Below, one piece after another: positions 36,700-48,428 of a stretch of DNA of 48,428 nt. The stretch's first letter is position 1, and every line of letters begins with the position of its first letter. The position numbers and the translations under genes were made by a program. This DNA is from Choristocarpus tenellus KU-1152. Taxonomy: Eukaryota; Phaeophyceae. Below the pieces are notes generated by a model that was not told where the DNA came from, made no database searches, and worked only from the letters and a program-made list of their open reading frames with translations. Location of the stretch: positions 1 through 48,428 of the forward strand of contig CAXNAD020000013.1 in assembly GCA_964200185.2 (NCBI GenBank), read 5' to 3'.

Positions 36700-39060
36700 T
36701 CTCAGGAGAAACATGCTTGCCACGTCAAGAACGTGGTTTTAACCAGGCTGAGTTGGGGGACAAGAATATATTGAACTGGGCCACAGGCCTGCCCAACTAA
36801 CTGCCAGTCTGTTGTAAAGCCCTGACTGTGATGCCATGGAACATATTGTAGAGATGCAGGTGCATGAGGTATTCTGGCTGTATGCCAACAGTGGGCCATT
36901 TGAGGAATTCTAATGAAAATGTCTCTAGTGCTTTGCAGGCACCACTCACTGCTGCATAATCAGACCACTTGCTGGATTTACACAGGTACAAGTACAGGAA
37001 GTGATTGATACTAATACATTTTATCTACTTTTCTTCATTCAAGTGATAACCAAATGGTGCATGCTAACTTCAATGTTGAGTTGATCACTCTACCAGTATT
37101 CCCTCATCACTCAGTCACCCCAAGGGCTTACTCTCTGCCCTCCTGTCCTCAAAGTCTTCATGAAGATCCTTCAGTGCTTGCAATAATGGGAGGGGAAGCT
37201 ATCCCAGAACAGCACTATCTAATCTATATCACTTTCTTATTTATACAAGCTGCAACAAAAAATCTGGTTCTGGACACTCATGTCCATTGTGTCATCAAAG
37301 AGGATGCAATCTATACCAGGCATGCCTTCATCTCTCCCAGCTGAAACCCCAGCCCCTGTACCACCCACCAACCTGGGTCACAGCTCATCCAGAGCTTGCT
37401 CTCTCTCTATGCCGTGGTGCCCAAAGCTTTCCACCCTCAAGGTGTTGAGATAAATACCTCAAATATTGAAAGATTTGTCGTAGTGGATGTTCATCTGGTC
37501 GTCGGGGGTAGCAGCAGTAATACCCTTGTTGGAAGACAATTCTCTTATGTGGCAGTCAACTTAGACCTCTGTCAAGGCCAAATTGTATTATGAAAGAGAT
37601 TTGTACAATTACATGGTTGACAATTCAAAAAGAGGGAATGCTGTAACAAGGGGGATAAACTTACTGAATCTCATGGGAAATGGAGGTCTGGATGATGACA
37701 AATGACACAGAGAGAAGAGCGTTCAAGAAGAATTGATTTACAGTTAGAGTCCTCATCCATCAGTATCTTGGTCTTTTGAGCGTCAAATTCAGCCTCGATG
37801 TCAAGGTTGGACTACAAACCGACCTGGATCCTGGAGAAAATATCTGATAGATCATTGCCAGTTAGAGGTGGCAAACAGTCTGCTCTTGGCAAATTTCAAC
37901 CTTGCACACAAAGTATCAAAAACTGTTGTGATGTCAATCAAGATACTGTCTGGTGAAGGCAGTCTTCGATTAGCATAACCCCTTGTTGGACCGTACCTGA
38001 GCATGGATGAGGCAAGTGCAACAATCATGTAGTGAAGAAATAAATAAAGGTACCCCAATCTTTCTGGCAAAACTGCCAACCGACTCATTACACACCCTTA
38101 CGCCATCTTGCCAGTATCACACTCCAGGGAACTGTGGAAAAGTGCGATAGCAGGGAAGACTCTCAAGACTGTCCCCAGAATGAGCATGAAGTGTGATAGA
38201 CATTTGCACCGATGGTAACTGGGATAGTCCCCTCAACATATTCAAGGATGGGTTGAGGGTTCAGCATGGACGTAGTAGTGGTGGTTTTTTTAGCGTATCT
38301 CAAGCATGTCCACAATGCTACCATTCCCTAAATATGATTATGGAGTGAGGGCTGACCAGTCCCTGAAACACTCCAGATCTTTCTTTCAATTTCTCAATTT
38401 TTTGTTCAAAGATGTTTGGTGTGGGCAATAAGGTGTTACAGAATTCATGCTCGTACAGACAGCCTACAATATACTGAAGATAGTGCATCCCTTGTTTCTT
38501 CAAATGGGTGTTGTGGCCATGACTAAACAGATCCTTAAACGTTTTGTACCTTCACTGGGTCTTATTATGGTGGTTTACCTCTATACACTTTCCACTCAGA
38601 CTTGATTTCAGAAACTGCCTGAGAGGAGTATATTAACAAATTCACAAATGATACAGAGAGGATGGACACCCCCCTCAAGATGGAAACGCCATCCACCTGT
38701 TGGAACGATGCAACTCTCTGTTGCCAGTTGTCCTTCACACACCAAACTTCTTCGTGGTTGAGTTCTTCAAGCAATGAATTTCTCACAATAGATTATTGGA
38801 TGTTTCTATCCCTTGCTGTAGTGTGCATGAATGGTCATGACTCTGATAGATTCAACAAAAAATATGTCACCATAGTAAGTCAGACCCCACCATCCCCTCA
38901 TCAAGATATTCCTTACTGTGCTATGGTACAACAATGTGATCAGAACTCCTGTACTTGTGGGTGTCCCAAAATACTACACAACATACACTGCTGTTCCAAA
39001 GTAACCAACAACCAAACACTGTATTATCAACCTGTCTAGTTTTCCTTTTCACTGGCCATC
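36700..39060. other. Unassigned region with mid-length frames on both strands, possibly a decayed mobile element
   Basis: Frames at 37054-37344, 37396-37593 and 38662-39039 (plus) and 36797-36991, 37852-38088 and 38318-38503 (minus) have a more protein-like composition than the AT-rich sequence on either side, which is what eroded coding sequence looks like. I could not match any of them to a transposase, reverse transcriptase or cellular family. No terminal repeats were found by eye. Listed so that the region is not taken as empty. Confidence 0.3.
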
Positions 39061-39317
39061 AACTATGCCTCTAATCTCTTAACATATGCCCAGTACTTCT
39101 AGTAGGCATGGTCATCTTATGTAACGCCTAGTGCAGCAGTTGTTGCATTGAGTGAGAAGCACAGTGATGCAATAGCCTCCTTACAAAGTGTGAGACATCA
39201 TGCGTGGTGATACTACAAAAAAGGTCTCAAAAGTATAATGCATGACAAGTACACAAGAGGAATTCGTCGCAAGTACTGACTACATCAAGCATTTAGAATA
39301 TTGTCCCCACATTATCA

Positions 39318-42300
39318 TTAAAAGGGGGGGGTGAGGACCTCATTCCCAAACTGAATCGAGCCTGGAGTTTCCTCCAGACGAAGCCAGTCATCAGGTGCTA
39401 GAGGGATTTGTCGCTTTAGCTGTTTCATGCTTGTGATTTTTGGCTGAACACGAAGCACTTCTCTGGCCCTTTCAAGAAGGTCAGGTGTATTATACAGGAG
39501 AATACCAGCCACCTGAAAAAGTTCATTAAGAGACAAATGCAAATTTGTGATGTTTATTAATACTTGAAAAAAAAAAACTATTTGGGATACTTTGCGTTGA
39601 AAGCAGCACACAAGCTGTATCCACAGTGAGGTTAGATTCACCAGAACAAAAAGGGTTTGTAACAGTGAATTGACACTACCATGCACAAGAACAGTACATG
39701 GATAGCAGTTGAAGTATTTCACAAGGCTGTCACCGAGGTCAAAAAAGCACAACATCAGAGCTCAGTTTGACTAAGGAACCAAGGAGGCTTTGAGTGTTGC
39801 ACCATTTTTACACAAAAGGCACACAGACACACACACACCTTGACCACATTGCACTCCAGTATATAAAATTAAAAACCATCCAATTGTTCAGATCTAGACT
39901 ATCTTGCTTTTCTTTGTCAAACAACAATCATAACAAAACAGAGAGAAGGCAATAAAATGTAACATCCTAATACTCACTGGATAGGTGGATAGGTCATTGA
40001 ACACTACAGCTCTCGTATTGGAACAGTCCTTCTACATTTCATAGACTGAGGTGTGCAGGAATTGATCAGGACCAAGAGCAAGAAGAGTGGATCTGAACAA
40101 GAAGTTAAAATCAAAATAGGTCTAATACAGATGAAAGCATAAACTCATTCAAAACACTACCAAAATAGAGGTACACCTTGTCCCCACGAAGGTAGTATAC
40201 AATCCCTCTCTGATAGGTAGGGCCCTTCACCGGAAATGTCACGCCATCCTCTTCTTCAAAGTCAATGTCTTCTGCTCGGTCAACCCACATACCCACAGTG
40301 CGTAACCTTGTTCAAGAAGTACAAGGGGAGGTTCAAAGAAGTACAGAGTACAAAGAAGTATAGAGTGCAGTGTACAAAGAAGTACAAGGGGAGGTTCAAA
40401 GAAGTACAGAGTACAAAGAAGTATAGAGTGCAGTGTACAAAGAAGCACAAAGGGGGGTTCAAAATCAGCCAACCATGAAGGTGCAGGCCTTCCAGTCCCA
40501 GATAGTTATCACTCTGGAGTACCCACAGTACAAATCAATGTACTAGTATGGCACACAAATGCTACTATTCCTTCCAAGAATTAACTTGATGAAAAAGGAT
40601 ATGTGGTAATGATGATGACAAGGACAACCATAATACTATACACAACACCATACACAACACTATACATAACACTCTAGGGTATACAAAAGGAACTGTGTAC
40701 ATAAGTAAAAGCTCTGGTTTATATATATTACAACAATGATTCAAGTCTATGGAGGGGCGGGTGGTTCAAAGAAGGTATACCCGAATGCATTTTGACTGGA
40801 AGAGATACAACAGTGAGGCACATGTTTCAGTTATTTCAAAGATGTCATTTGACACATTTTCCTTGGCAAACAGACCTTGTGGTTGTGTTAGAACATTCTT
40901 GAGGATTGGTTCTACAGTTGCTAGTGATGTGTGTGGGATGAAGTTAATCCATTCAAAATGCAATATTTTTTCAAGAGATTTTGAGATATGTAGATAGAGA
41001 TATATGGAGAGAGAGAGAGAGAGAGAGAGGTTCTGTTTTGTGCTGCAATAAGGAACTCTCATTTCAACTCATTTGAAGTCCTACGGCCTCCACACCAAGG
41101 TTAGCCTACATCCTCAACACCTGGGTTAGCCTCCACTCACCAATATCATTTTACTATTTAATATTGAATTTAACTTTTACTCTTCTAGAAATACTGGGTA
41201 TCTGGTGATGGTGTTTGTCAGTTGTAGATGATATTTCCAAAATTAGATTAGATTAGAATGAAGGTAAAACAAGTCTAAAAAAAAAACTCTCAAATGGACA
41301 AGAAGAGACTCTACTTGTTTGTTTTACTATACTTTGACGCCTTCCATTGACAATCCAATCATTCCCTTCATTGACAATCCACTCATTCCCTCCACAAAAA
41401 AACATTGAAACTCATCACAAGATTGAATATTCAATATTGAATGTTGCATATTGAATATTGAAAAACACGCTGCCAATCTGTGTGCCCATGGATACTGAAA
41501 CAACTCTCAAAGGCTGGTAAGGGACAGCTACAGCATGTACCAAGTACTTCTAGGTCATTAGAGGGACTTCAGACCAGAAAGGGTACTATTGTGGGTCACC
41601 TAGGGGCAAAAAGGGGTACATGTCAACAATAGTAGTGGCTTGGAGTATACCCCTGTGTTCCAGACCAAAATAGGCACCATACTCTCATTGCTTATCCCTT
41701 CCATACAGAAAATGAATCAGCCTGCTGGTGACCCTTTTTGGACCCCTTTTTGGACCAAATATGTGTGGTTATATCCCCTTTTGTTGATTCTTCTGTATGA
41801 AGCGAAGGACACCATAACTAGTAGTTTCAACAAAAGCAAAGCATGTAAGAACTATCTACACTCAACTGGTCAAAGTTGAAGAACATCACCAATACACATG
41901 CACAAACCCTTCCTTCCCCAGTGTACACCTTCAATCCAAAGGTCCAAGATATACATAATAATATGTTCCTACAGCTAACACCTGCATGGCAAACCTCCTT
42001 GACAACACATCTGTGGGCATTCCAAGGGAATACAGCACTCTAATTTTGGACTAAGAAGATAATTTAATCTTGGTCTCAAACAGATAACTCTGACTTCAAA
42101 CAAAATATATATACACCTACCAAAGGCATGGAATGGAATGTACACATGTCGAAATGATTGCCCCACCTGGCATCAATTTCTCCCACTCCCTCCATCAAGA
42201 TGTCACAATCCTTCAAGTGTGATCGCCAAATAGGTTGGTGTGTGTATGCTCGAGGGTGTGGACCTGGAGGTGGCCTGGCATCAAGCACCACCCAGTGATG

Positions 42301-45300
42301 ACACAAACCATCACACAGACCATCACAAAAAATAAAAAACAAAGAGCATGGGCATAAATCAGATAAACAAATTTGTGTGAACATGAGTGCAATCTTAAGG
42401 CAGACAGACAGATAAGAGTGAGAAGACATGGAAATAATCCCAGGTAATGAATGAAGACCAGGATAAAAGGACATGCAAAAAATTGACTGAAATCCTTTAA
42501 CACAAACAACCAACAATACAATACAACAATACAATAATACAATACAACACTAAACAGTCCACACCTCAGAAAATGTAAACCTGCGATATATAGTTACACA
42601 GTACAAAAAAATAGTTACACAGTACAAAAAATATAGTTGAGGCACCAGACAACACTGGAATAAGCAGAGTGACTAGACATTGACTATCATTCTATCCACT
42701 TGGTGGACTGTATCAATGCATATTGTGGACCAAATGAGTTCAAGCATTTGCCAAACAAGAGATGCTAGAGAGGAAATACCCCCCAGTGCAGTCCTGACAT
42801 GGGACAATCTGCATAGAGGAAATAGCCTCAAAGAAGTGTCCGGGAAAATAACTCAGAAAATAATGGATGGTATTTGATGGTATTTGATGGTATTTAATGG
42901 TACATAACAAATGGACTTGGACGCTTGTTGGACAGCAGACATTTTATGCAAGGTGTTACAAATGTGTACATGTGTTACATACACATACATATATATAGAG
43001 AGAGAGATTTTCCTTTTCTTTGTGACAAGTTTTTTTTTCTCCTTACATAGTTTTTCTTTTTTTATAACATCTCCCACCACAGGTTTGTGAAGATCAAACT
43101 AATAACAATAATAATATTAGTAATAATAATAATAACAATTCAGCAAACTGACTGTGGGCGTTGTGCTGGCAATGTATGCTAGGTAACACATGTTACAAGC
43201 AATGGTGACCAATACTACCCCATCAACAATAACTCAGGCACACTCCTAGCACTAAACAACAGAACATGAAGACTAAATATACTCTGATGATAGAGCTAGA
43301 CCAGGTTTTTACAAGGACACCAAGTCATAGCTGGAACATGCTTGTCACATAGATGTGACAAGTTATTCCTGGCACAGTGATGGGATGAAACCTTAACCAC
43401 ATCAGAAGATTCAAGATCTCCCATCTTCCTCTCTTTTGAATCTACTCCCTCAAAGTGATCGCAATGATAAATAATCAACGATAAATAAATTAATTTCATT
43501 AAATAAAAAATTAAAAGTAAAAAGAAAGATGTGGGGATAATAAGCAATCTGCAACAACTCTTAACACAAATGTGAGTTGTGTTGTGTCAGTAGTCAGTGC
43601 CATAAGGTAGGTAAACCAACCCCTAACTCCTAAGACCATCAGTTGTGACAATAACAGACTCAACACGTTCAATTGATCAAGACAATTCTGTTCAGTCAAT
43701 AGAAAGACAATTATGTTCAGTCAATAGAAAGACTCAACACCCAACTATTGGATGCCCCACATCATGCCTCACCTCACCTCACAACACAGCCTTCACACGC
43801 ATGTTAATCCATTTTAATCCACTTTAATCCACCTTAATATACCTTAATCCACTTTCATCCCTTCAAGTACTACCTGGTATATCACAAACTCTTTTGCCCC
43901 AATCAAATTGATACTATGATGCTCAGAAATTCCATTGAACAGTACCATTGATTCACACTATCACTAACAATACTAACAATAATAACAATAATAATACTAT
44001 TGGTCCATCTTGAAGTGCTTGAGTGTGTGTGCATGACAACTGGATCAACATAGACAACAATTCCAGTCCCATTGACCAACAGAGACAAGTGAGTGAATAC
44101 ACAACATCATTATTTACCATGGTGTTAAGTAAAATGCAATATATGCTGGTCCAGAGTCATCAGAGACTTTAAAGGAAGACCAGCCTGGCCAGTAAATCAT
44201 CTTGATCTAGTTGTTAGAGGATAAGACTCCAGGGATTTCAACAAAACAAATACATTCCCACATTCATTAACTTCACACATTTAGTTCGTACAAATTGGGG
44301 GATGGCCCAGACATGTTTTGACCAGGCCAGTAGGGTTCCAATACTTCAGTATTCAGGATTTGTCAGAGATCTTAATGACCCAGTAAAACAAGCACCATGA
44401 GGTGGACCATCAGAGGTCTTAACCAGACCATCAGAGGTCTTAACCAGACCGGCCTTCGCCCCCAGTCCTGTCAGTCAACCCAATCAACAACTGCATGTCC
44501 TGTCTCTCCATTGGGTGATGAACTCTCTTTCATGATGTATGGTGACGAACTCTCTTTCATCTCTTTCATGATGTATGGTGATGAACTATTCTTCTTCACG
44601 AGATTTGTGGAGTGTTCACAACCAGGAAGATGTCCAATCACATCTAGTGCCTCTTTACAGGCATGACTCACAACTTACCATAGAGAGATATTGAACTTGA
44701 GCATTGCCCTCACACCATAACACCAAATGGTTCCAGCTTCCATGTGTTTGACTCTCATACCACACAACCCTTGAGTGTACACCCTTGAGTGACTCTTATT
44801 TTGACTCTACAAGAGTCAGATGGTGTTGGCAATATCGGGATTGGCAGAGGAATACATTGGCAAGACACTCACTGACTCACTAAGGCCATCACAATCATCA
44901 TTATTACCATAACACACTACCGGTCAATCACACAGACCAGTATCAACAAGTCACTCAAGAGGACTGGCCTCTTAATCAACACAAACAGGCTTTCAGGGCC
45001 AAGGGCATCAAAACAATGATAATAACAATAATAATAATAATAATAAGGTATAAAAGTACGCAATAAACTAATCCATAAAATATAGCCCCTGATACCACAG
45101 TAGCATTGGGTGACAACAAAAGGTACAACCAGGGATCAGAAAGAAAATAAAACAGAATGTAAATCTGCTGTACAACACACCTACAAAAGGTGCAATTCTG
45201 TACATACTTTTATACCTTATGATTATTATTATTGGTCTGAGGGACCCCAAATTAATGGCAAAGAAAAAATAGTCCAAAGAAGGCAATACACACTGTTTGA

Positions 45301-48300
45301 GAAAGGAAATAAAAAATAATAAAATAGAAAAAGAAAAATGTATAAATTCAGTTTATAGTCAACAGGATATTCAAGAGTATTTTTGTAATGTGTACTACTT
45401 CAAAGAGCTGAGTATTAATGTTAGTCTCTTACCTCCTTGTTGTGTTCACAATGTGTCCATCACCCCTCTTGTGTACCTCTTGAAGGACACTTACTTTGTC
45501 TCTGTCATTTTGAGTGGCCTTGAGAGTTGCAGCCATATTATACCCTTTTTTGACACACCATCAAACACACAACATTTTGACATTTACTTGTTAGAGACAA
45601 AATCAGAGTGCACATGACAACAATCATATCGATGTACCCTTTTTTGACACACCATCAAACACACAACATGTCAACATTCCTACAATCATTTGTTGAAGTA
45701 CAAAATATATCAATAATACACCAATCATACATCAATCATACATCAGATTGTTTGTAGCCAGTAAGTGCTACATCTGTTCCTGCACAGATCACCAACGATG
45801 CAACAATACAAACACCATGGAAACTGGAAAGATCTTCAAGTTACAACAACAATCCTAAAACAATATTACAACAATACTATAACAATACTATAACAATACT
45901 ATAACAATACTATAACAATACTACAACAATACTACAACAATACTACAACAATACTACAACAATACTGCAATAATACTACAACAATACTACAACAATACTA
46001 CAACAATACTACAACAATACATGTCCTGGTTTGTTGACGCTCTTCCCTTGTATATATGTATCTCCTCTTGTCACATTCCACATCCACCAACAGATGTCAA
46101 ATTCTCACTATTCTCACTATGGTTGTTAGTTGCGGCACTGTTACTATTCTCATGTTTTCTCATGTTTTCTATGACATAAACATGAATATCCCATTTATTG
46201 GCAACAATATCACACTAAAGGTACAGTTCCTTAGGGTACACCTCTCAAAATGAGCAAGCCAACCACATCCAGACACAACTCAAAATACAGGAAAATGAAT
46301 TTTGGATACCAAATTGGGTGACACATTTCAACTAAAGTAGGTGGTTGACTTGAAATAACCCACTAAATGGAATGGCTTCTTCAAGCACTAATTGTTACAC
46401 TGGAGTAACAATTGTCATGTACAAAGAATCTTCATAAATTGAAACATATGCTGTTCGAACTATTAAGCACTGTCTAAGGTCCTACTATAATGTGTGTAAA
46501 ATGAATCAAGGTTAAAGCTCCTCAAATCTCACCAGCACACAGTCCAGAATTGACTGAGTGGTCATAGCGATCTATCCTTCGCCTTCCAAGTGCTGGATCA
46601 AAGTATGAAGCAAGGTTTCCAGCGGCATAGACTCCATTAGCTGCCTCAAAGAGTCCATTAACCATGATCCCACCATTGTTCTGCAACGAGTCAGTCTTAG
46701 AGTTAGGGTTAGGACATGGAATTACATCAACAATATTACAATTATTACCATCTCCAGTCACTTGAGGTGGGTACAGAGTGTGTGACCAATCGTTACGTTA
46801 ATTATTTATCTTAGAAAGTATGGTATCAAAGAATGAGATCAAGTTCAAAGCAGTTACAGTCAATGGTGATTGATTATTTTCACCTTTCTAAGATCATTCT
46901 TGGCAACAAAAACACATCACATCACATCACATCACATCTATGACATGGTCAACCTTCACCATTATCAGCTGCCAAAGACTCAAGGGAGTGAACACAGCGA
47001 AACCTCTCTGCATCAAGTAGTAGTATCATAGTACCAACAAAAGTCCAACATCAAGACACAGGAAAGTGAACATCTATCATATTTTGACTAAGAGGCACAA
47101 CAGAGAGGAAAGTTAACATTTCAATATGTACAATCTCAATGCTATACATATAATCAATAAATATCAAATACTACTAGTTGTGTGTGCTAGGTAAGGAACA
47201 AAATTTCCCACTGTTCATGGGTGCGTAAAGCATTTTGTTGAGCACAATATTTGAAATAGCACAAATTTCAACTGCTCCGATACAGTTATAAAAGAAAGGT
47301 CTTGAAGATCAATGACTGAATTTGAAATGTTCTGTTTCTGTTGTATGAGGCATTTCTTCAAGATCAACTATTTGAATTTGAACTGTTCTGTTATATTTTT
47401 TAAGGGACCACTCCTGAAGATCACTCTTTGAAATTAAACCGTTCTGATATGGTTGTAAGAGGTAATCTATTGAACAAATTTTTGGATTTAAACTGTTACA
47501 TCTTGAAGAGGCAACTCTTCAAGGTTATATTATTAATTTGTACTATTCGGTTACACTGTTATTAAGAGGCAACCCTTGAGGATCAACTTTTGAATTTGAA
47601 CTATTCTGTTGCAGTTTTGAGAGGTGACTCTTTTTAAATCAATGTTTAGACTTCAACTGTTCTGTTACAGTTTTAAGATGCAGTTCTTCGAGATCAACCA
47701 CTACATCAATACTAACAGTCCTCAATAGTCAGACTAATAGCATTCAATTCCAGTACTTACAATAAGGAAAGTGTACACTCACCTGGTCAATCTCTAACCC
47801 ACTCTCTCGGGCAACATCAACCTTAGGTTCAATGTGAGTAGATGCCAGAATAATGTAATCTGTTTCCAGTGTCTGTTTTGCCCACCCCTGGAGAATAACC
47901 TCCACCTGCTTCGCTTCTGAGTCATACCTGACAATCAAGATAATCATGATTCATAAATAAGGTAATCAACAAATAACCATATAATCATAAAATAATCATA
48001 AAAATATCAACAAGAAGATAATCAACAAATACTCGCACAAGTATCAAAAAGAAGGTATGCAAGTATCAAAAAGAAGGTATACAAGTATCAAAAAGAAGGT
48101 ATACAAGTATCAAAAAGAAGGTATGCAAGTATCAAAAAGAAGGTATACAAGTATCAAAAAGAAGGTATGCAAGTATCAAAAAGAAGGTATGCAAGTATCA
48201 AAAAGAAGGTATGCAAGTATCAAAAAGAAGGTATGCAAGTATCAAAAAGAAGGTATGCAAGTATCAAAAAGAAGGTATGCAAGTATCAAAAAGAAGGTAT

Positions 48301-48428
48301 GCAAGTATCAAAAAGAAGGTATGCAAGTATCAAAAAGAAGGTATGCAAGTATCAAAAAGAAGGTATGCAAGTATCAAAAAGAAGGTATGCAAGTATCAAA
48401 AAGAAGGTATGCAAGTATCAAAAAGAAG
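39318..48428 (-). CDS. AIFM1: Apoptosis-inducing factor, AIFM1-type flavoprotein, 3' part (5' end outside window)
   Basis: FAD/NADH-dependent oxidoreductase of the mitochondrial intermembrane space. It supports respiratory-chain assembly and, in animals, moves to the nucleus during cell death. Exons in order: 47927-47783, 46680-46533, a missing short exon, 44206-44118 (tentative), 40306-40177, 39512-39318 (stop TAA). The first encodes ETDYIILASTHIEPKVDVAR then GLEIDQ. The second encodes VYAAGNLASYFDPALGRRRI then DRYDHSVNSG, the FAD-contacting block that identifies the AIF family. The fourth encodes LRTVGMWVDRAED and then RGIVYYLRGDK, joining in phase 0 to VAGILLYNTPDLLERA, the AIF-specific C-terminal domain. 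About nine residues (the AGENM region) remain unplaced between 46533 and 44206: phase 1 leaves the one exon and phase 0 enters the next. The FAD- and NAD-binding N-terminal domains lie beyond the window. Confidence 0.85.
40307..40463. repeat. 63-bp tandem repeat touching an AIF exon boundary
   Basis: Units at about 40313-40376 and 40377-40439 plus a partial unit at 40440-40463. Each contains AGAAGTACAAGGGGAGGTTC and ends in ATAGAGTGCAGTGTAC. In transcript (minus) orientation the array is pyrimidine-rich (CTTCTTTG, CCTCCCCTTG) and ends in AACAAG, the acceptor of the exon that starts at 40306. The period is a multiple of 3, so the repeat is open in some frames on both strands. The frame needed by the exon meets a TGA just before the acceptor, so the array is intronic. 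Confidence 0.88.
41006..41030. repeat. GA dinucleotide microsatellite
   Basis: About twelve GA units within an AIF intron. Confidence 0.95.
43804..43860. repeat. 10-bp tandem repeat TTAATCCACT
   Basis: About six imperfect units (TTAATCCATT, TTAATCCACT, TTAATCCACC, TTAATATACC and so on) in an AIF intron. Confidence 0.88.
44118..44206 (-). other. Tentative AIF exon
   Basis: Acceptor CAACTAG and donor TG|GTAAAT give a phase-2 end that matches the next exon at 40306 exactly. The peptide begins IKMIYWPGWSSFKVSDDSGP. The family has Y-W-H-Q-S-M-F-W-S-D-L-G-P at this point, so the tyrosine-tryptophan, serine, phenylalanine, serine-aspartate and glycine-proline positions can be aligned. Similarity is modest and the 5' partner exon is missing. 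Confidence 0.45.
44406..44447. repeat. 21-bp direct duplication
   Basis: ACCATCAGAGGTCTTAACCA plus G occurs twice head to tail in an AIF intron. Confidence 0.9.
45868..46020. repeat. 11-bp minisatellite, about 14 units
   Basis: Units ACAATACTATA and ACAATACTACA in an AIF intron. The sub-types are clustered (ATA units first, then ACA units), which suggests local amplification. Confidence 0.95.
47255..47702. repeat. Old, diverged minisatellite with a unit of about 60 bp
   Basis: About seven loose copies of a pattern built from AACTGTTCTGTTACAGTTTT, then AAGAGGCAACTCTTCAAGAT and CAACTTTTGAATTTG. Copies differ by many substitutions and small indels, in contrast with the nearly perfect 22-bp array downstream. 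It lies in the AIF intron between 46681 and 47782. Confidence 0.82.
48039..48428. repeat. 22-bp minisatellite, about 18 units, running off the window end
   Basis: CAAGTATCAAAAAGAAGGTA plus TG or TA, repeated almost perfectly to the last base. It lies in the AIF intron upstream of the exon starting at 47927. The array may continue past the window. Confidence 0.97.

Noticed and set aside
40236-40478. Repetitive proteins on both strands (KKYKGRFKEVQS-type and LLCTLYFFEPP-type)
   Set aside because: Both come from the 63-bp tandem repeat, which is intronic in the AIF gene; the AIF frame has a TGA before the acceptor.
42076-42542. Minus-strand 152- and 109-residue frames in an AIF intron as an AIF exon
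   Set aside because: No match to the AIF segment expected between the placed exons, and the frames are Cys/Leu/Phe-rich in the way chance frames are.
1-48428. CRISPR arrays, rRNA genes, bacterial operons or viral gene clusters
   Set aside because: The tandem repeats have no unique spacers, no rRNA signature was seen, and all recognised genes are spliced eukaryotic genes.

Overview
This is eukaryotic nuclear DNA. It is AT-rich (roughly 38-40% GC by eye), and its genes are split into many short exons with GT-AG (occasionally GC-AG) introns of about 0.1-3.8 kb. There are many micro- and minisatellites and decayed DNA transposons. Most long open frames in the window are chance frames in introns or satellites; the real genes only appear when exons are joined by protein-family homology and matching splice phase. 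One gene encodes what looks like a small subunit of the TSET vesicle-coat complex. Complete TSET is known from plants and many protists but not from animals or fungi, so I infer a protist or alga with long introns. I cannot name the species.

Layout. (1) 1-1985: no recognisable gene. (2) 1986-20473, minus strand: a complete AMP deaminase gene in 17 exons. They sum to exactly 704 codons including the stop, with every splice phase matching. Intron 15 holds a dead mariner-like transposon with terminal inverted repeats and TA target-site copies; intron 9 holds a 13-bp minisatellite. (3) 20474-27699: a gene-poor stretch with a hAT transposase relic near 21.1 kb and an 88-bp tandem duplication near 24.1 kb. 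(4) 27700-31119 (or 31197), minus strand: a three-exon TSPOON-like TSET subunit. (5) 31344-34398, plus strand: a LETMD1-like LETM1-domain mitochondrial protein, head to head with the TSPOON gene across a roughly 150-225 bp shared promoter. (6) 34399-39317: no recognised gene; 36.7-39.0 kb may be an old decayed element. (7) 39318 to beyond 48428, minus strand: the 3' part of an apoptosis-inducing factor (AIFM1-type) flavoprotein gene. Its introns carry 63-bp, 11-bp, about 60-bp and 22-bp tandem repeats, and the window ends inside the 22-bp array.

The genes are ordinary housekeeping functions: purine nucleotide balance, membrane trafficking, and two mitochondrial inner-membrane/intermembrane-space proteins. 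They do not form a pathway. I found no operon-like system, CRISPR array, rRNA or convincing tRNA. The most notable items are the TSET subunit with a Gly/Ser-rich insertion, the divergent promoter with a duplicated start-codon segment, the GC-AG introns, and the satellite that abuts an AIF splice acceptor.
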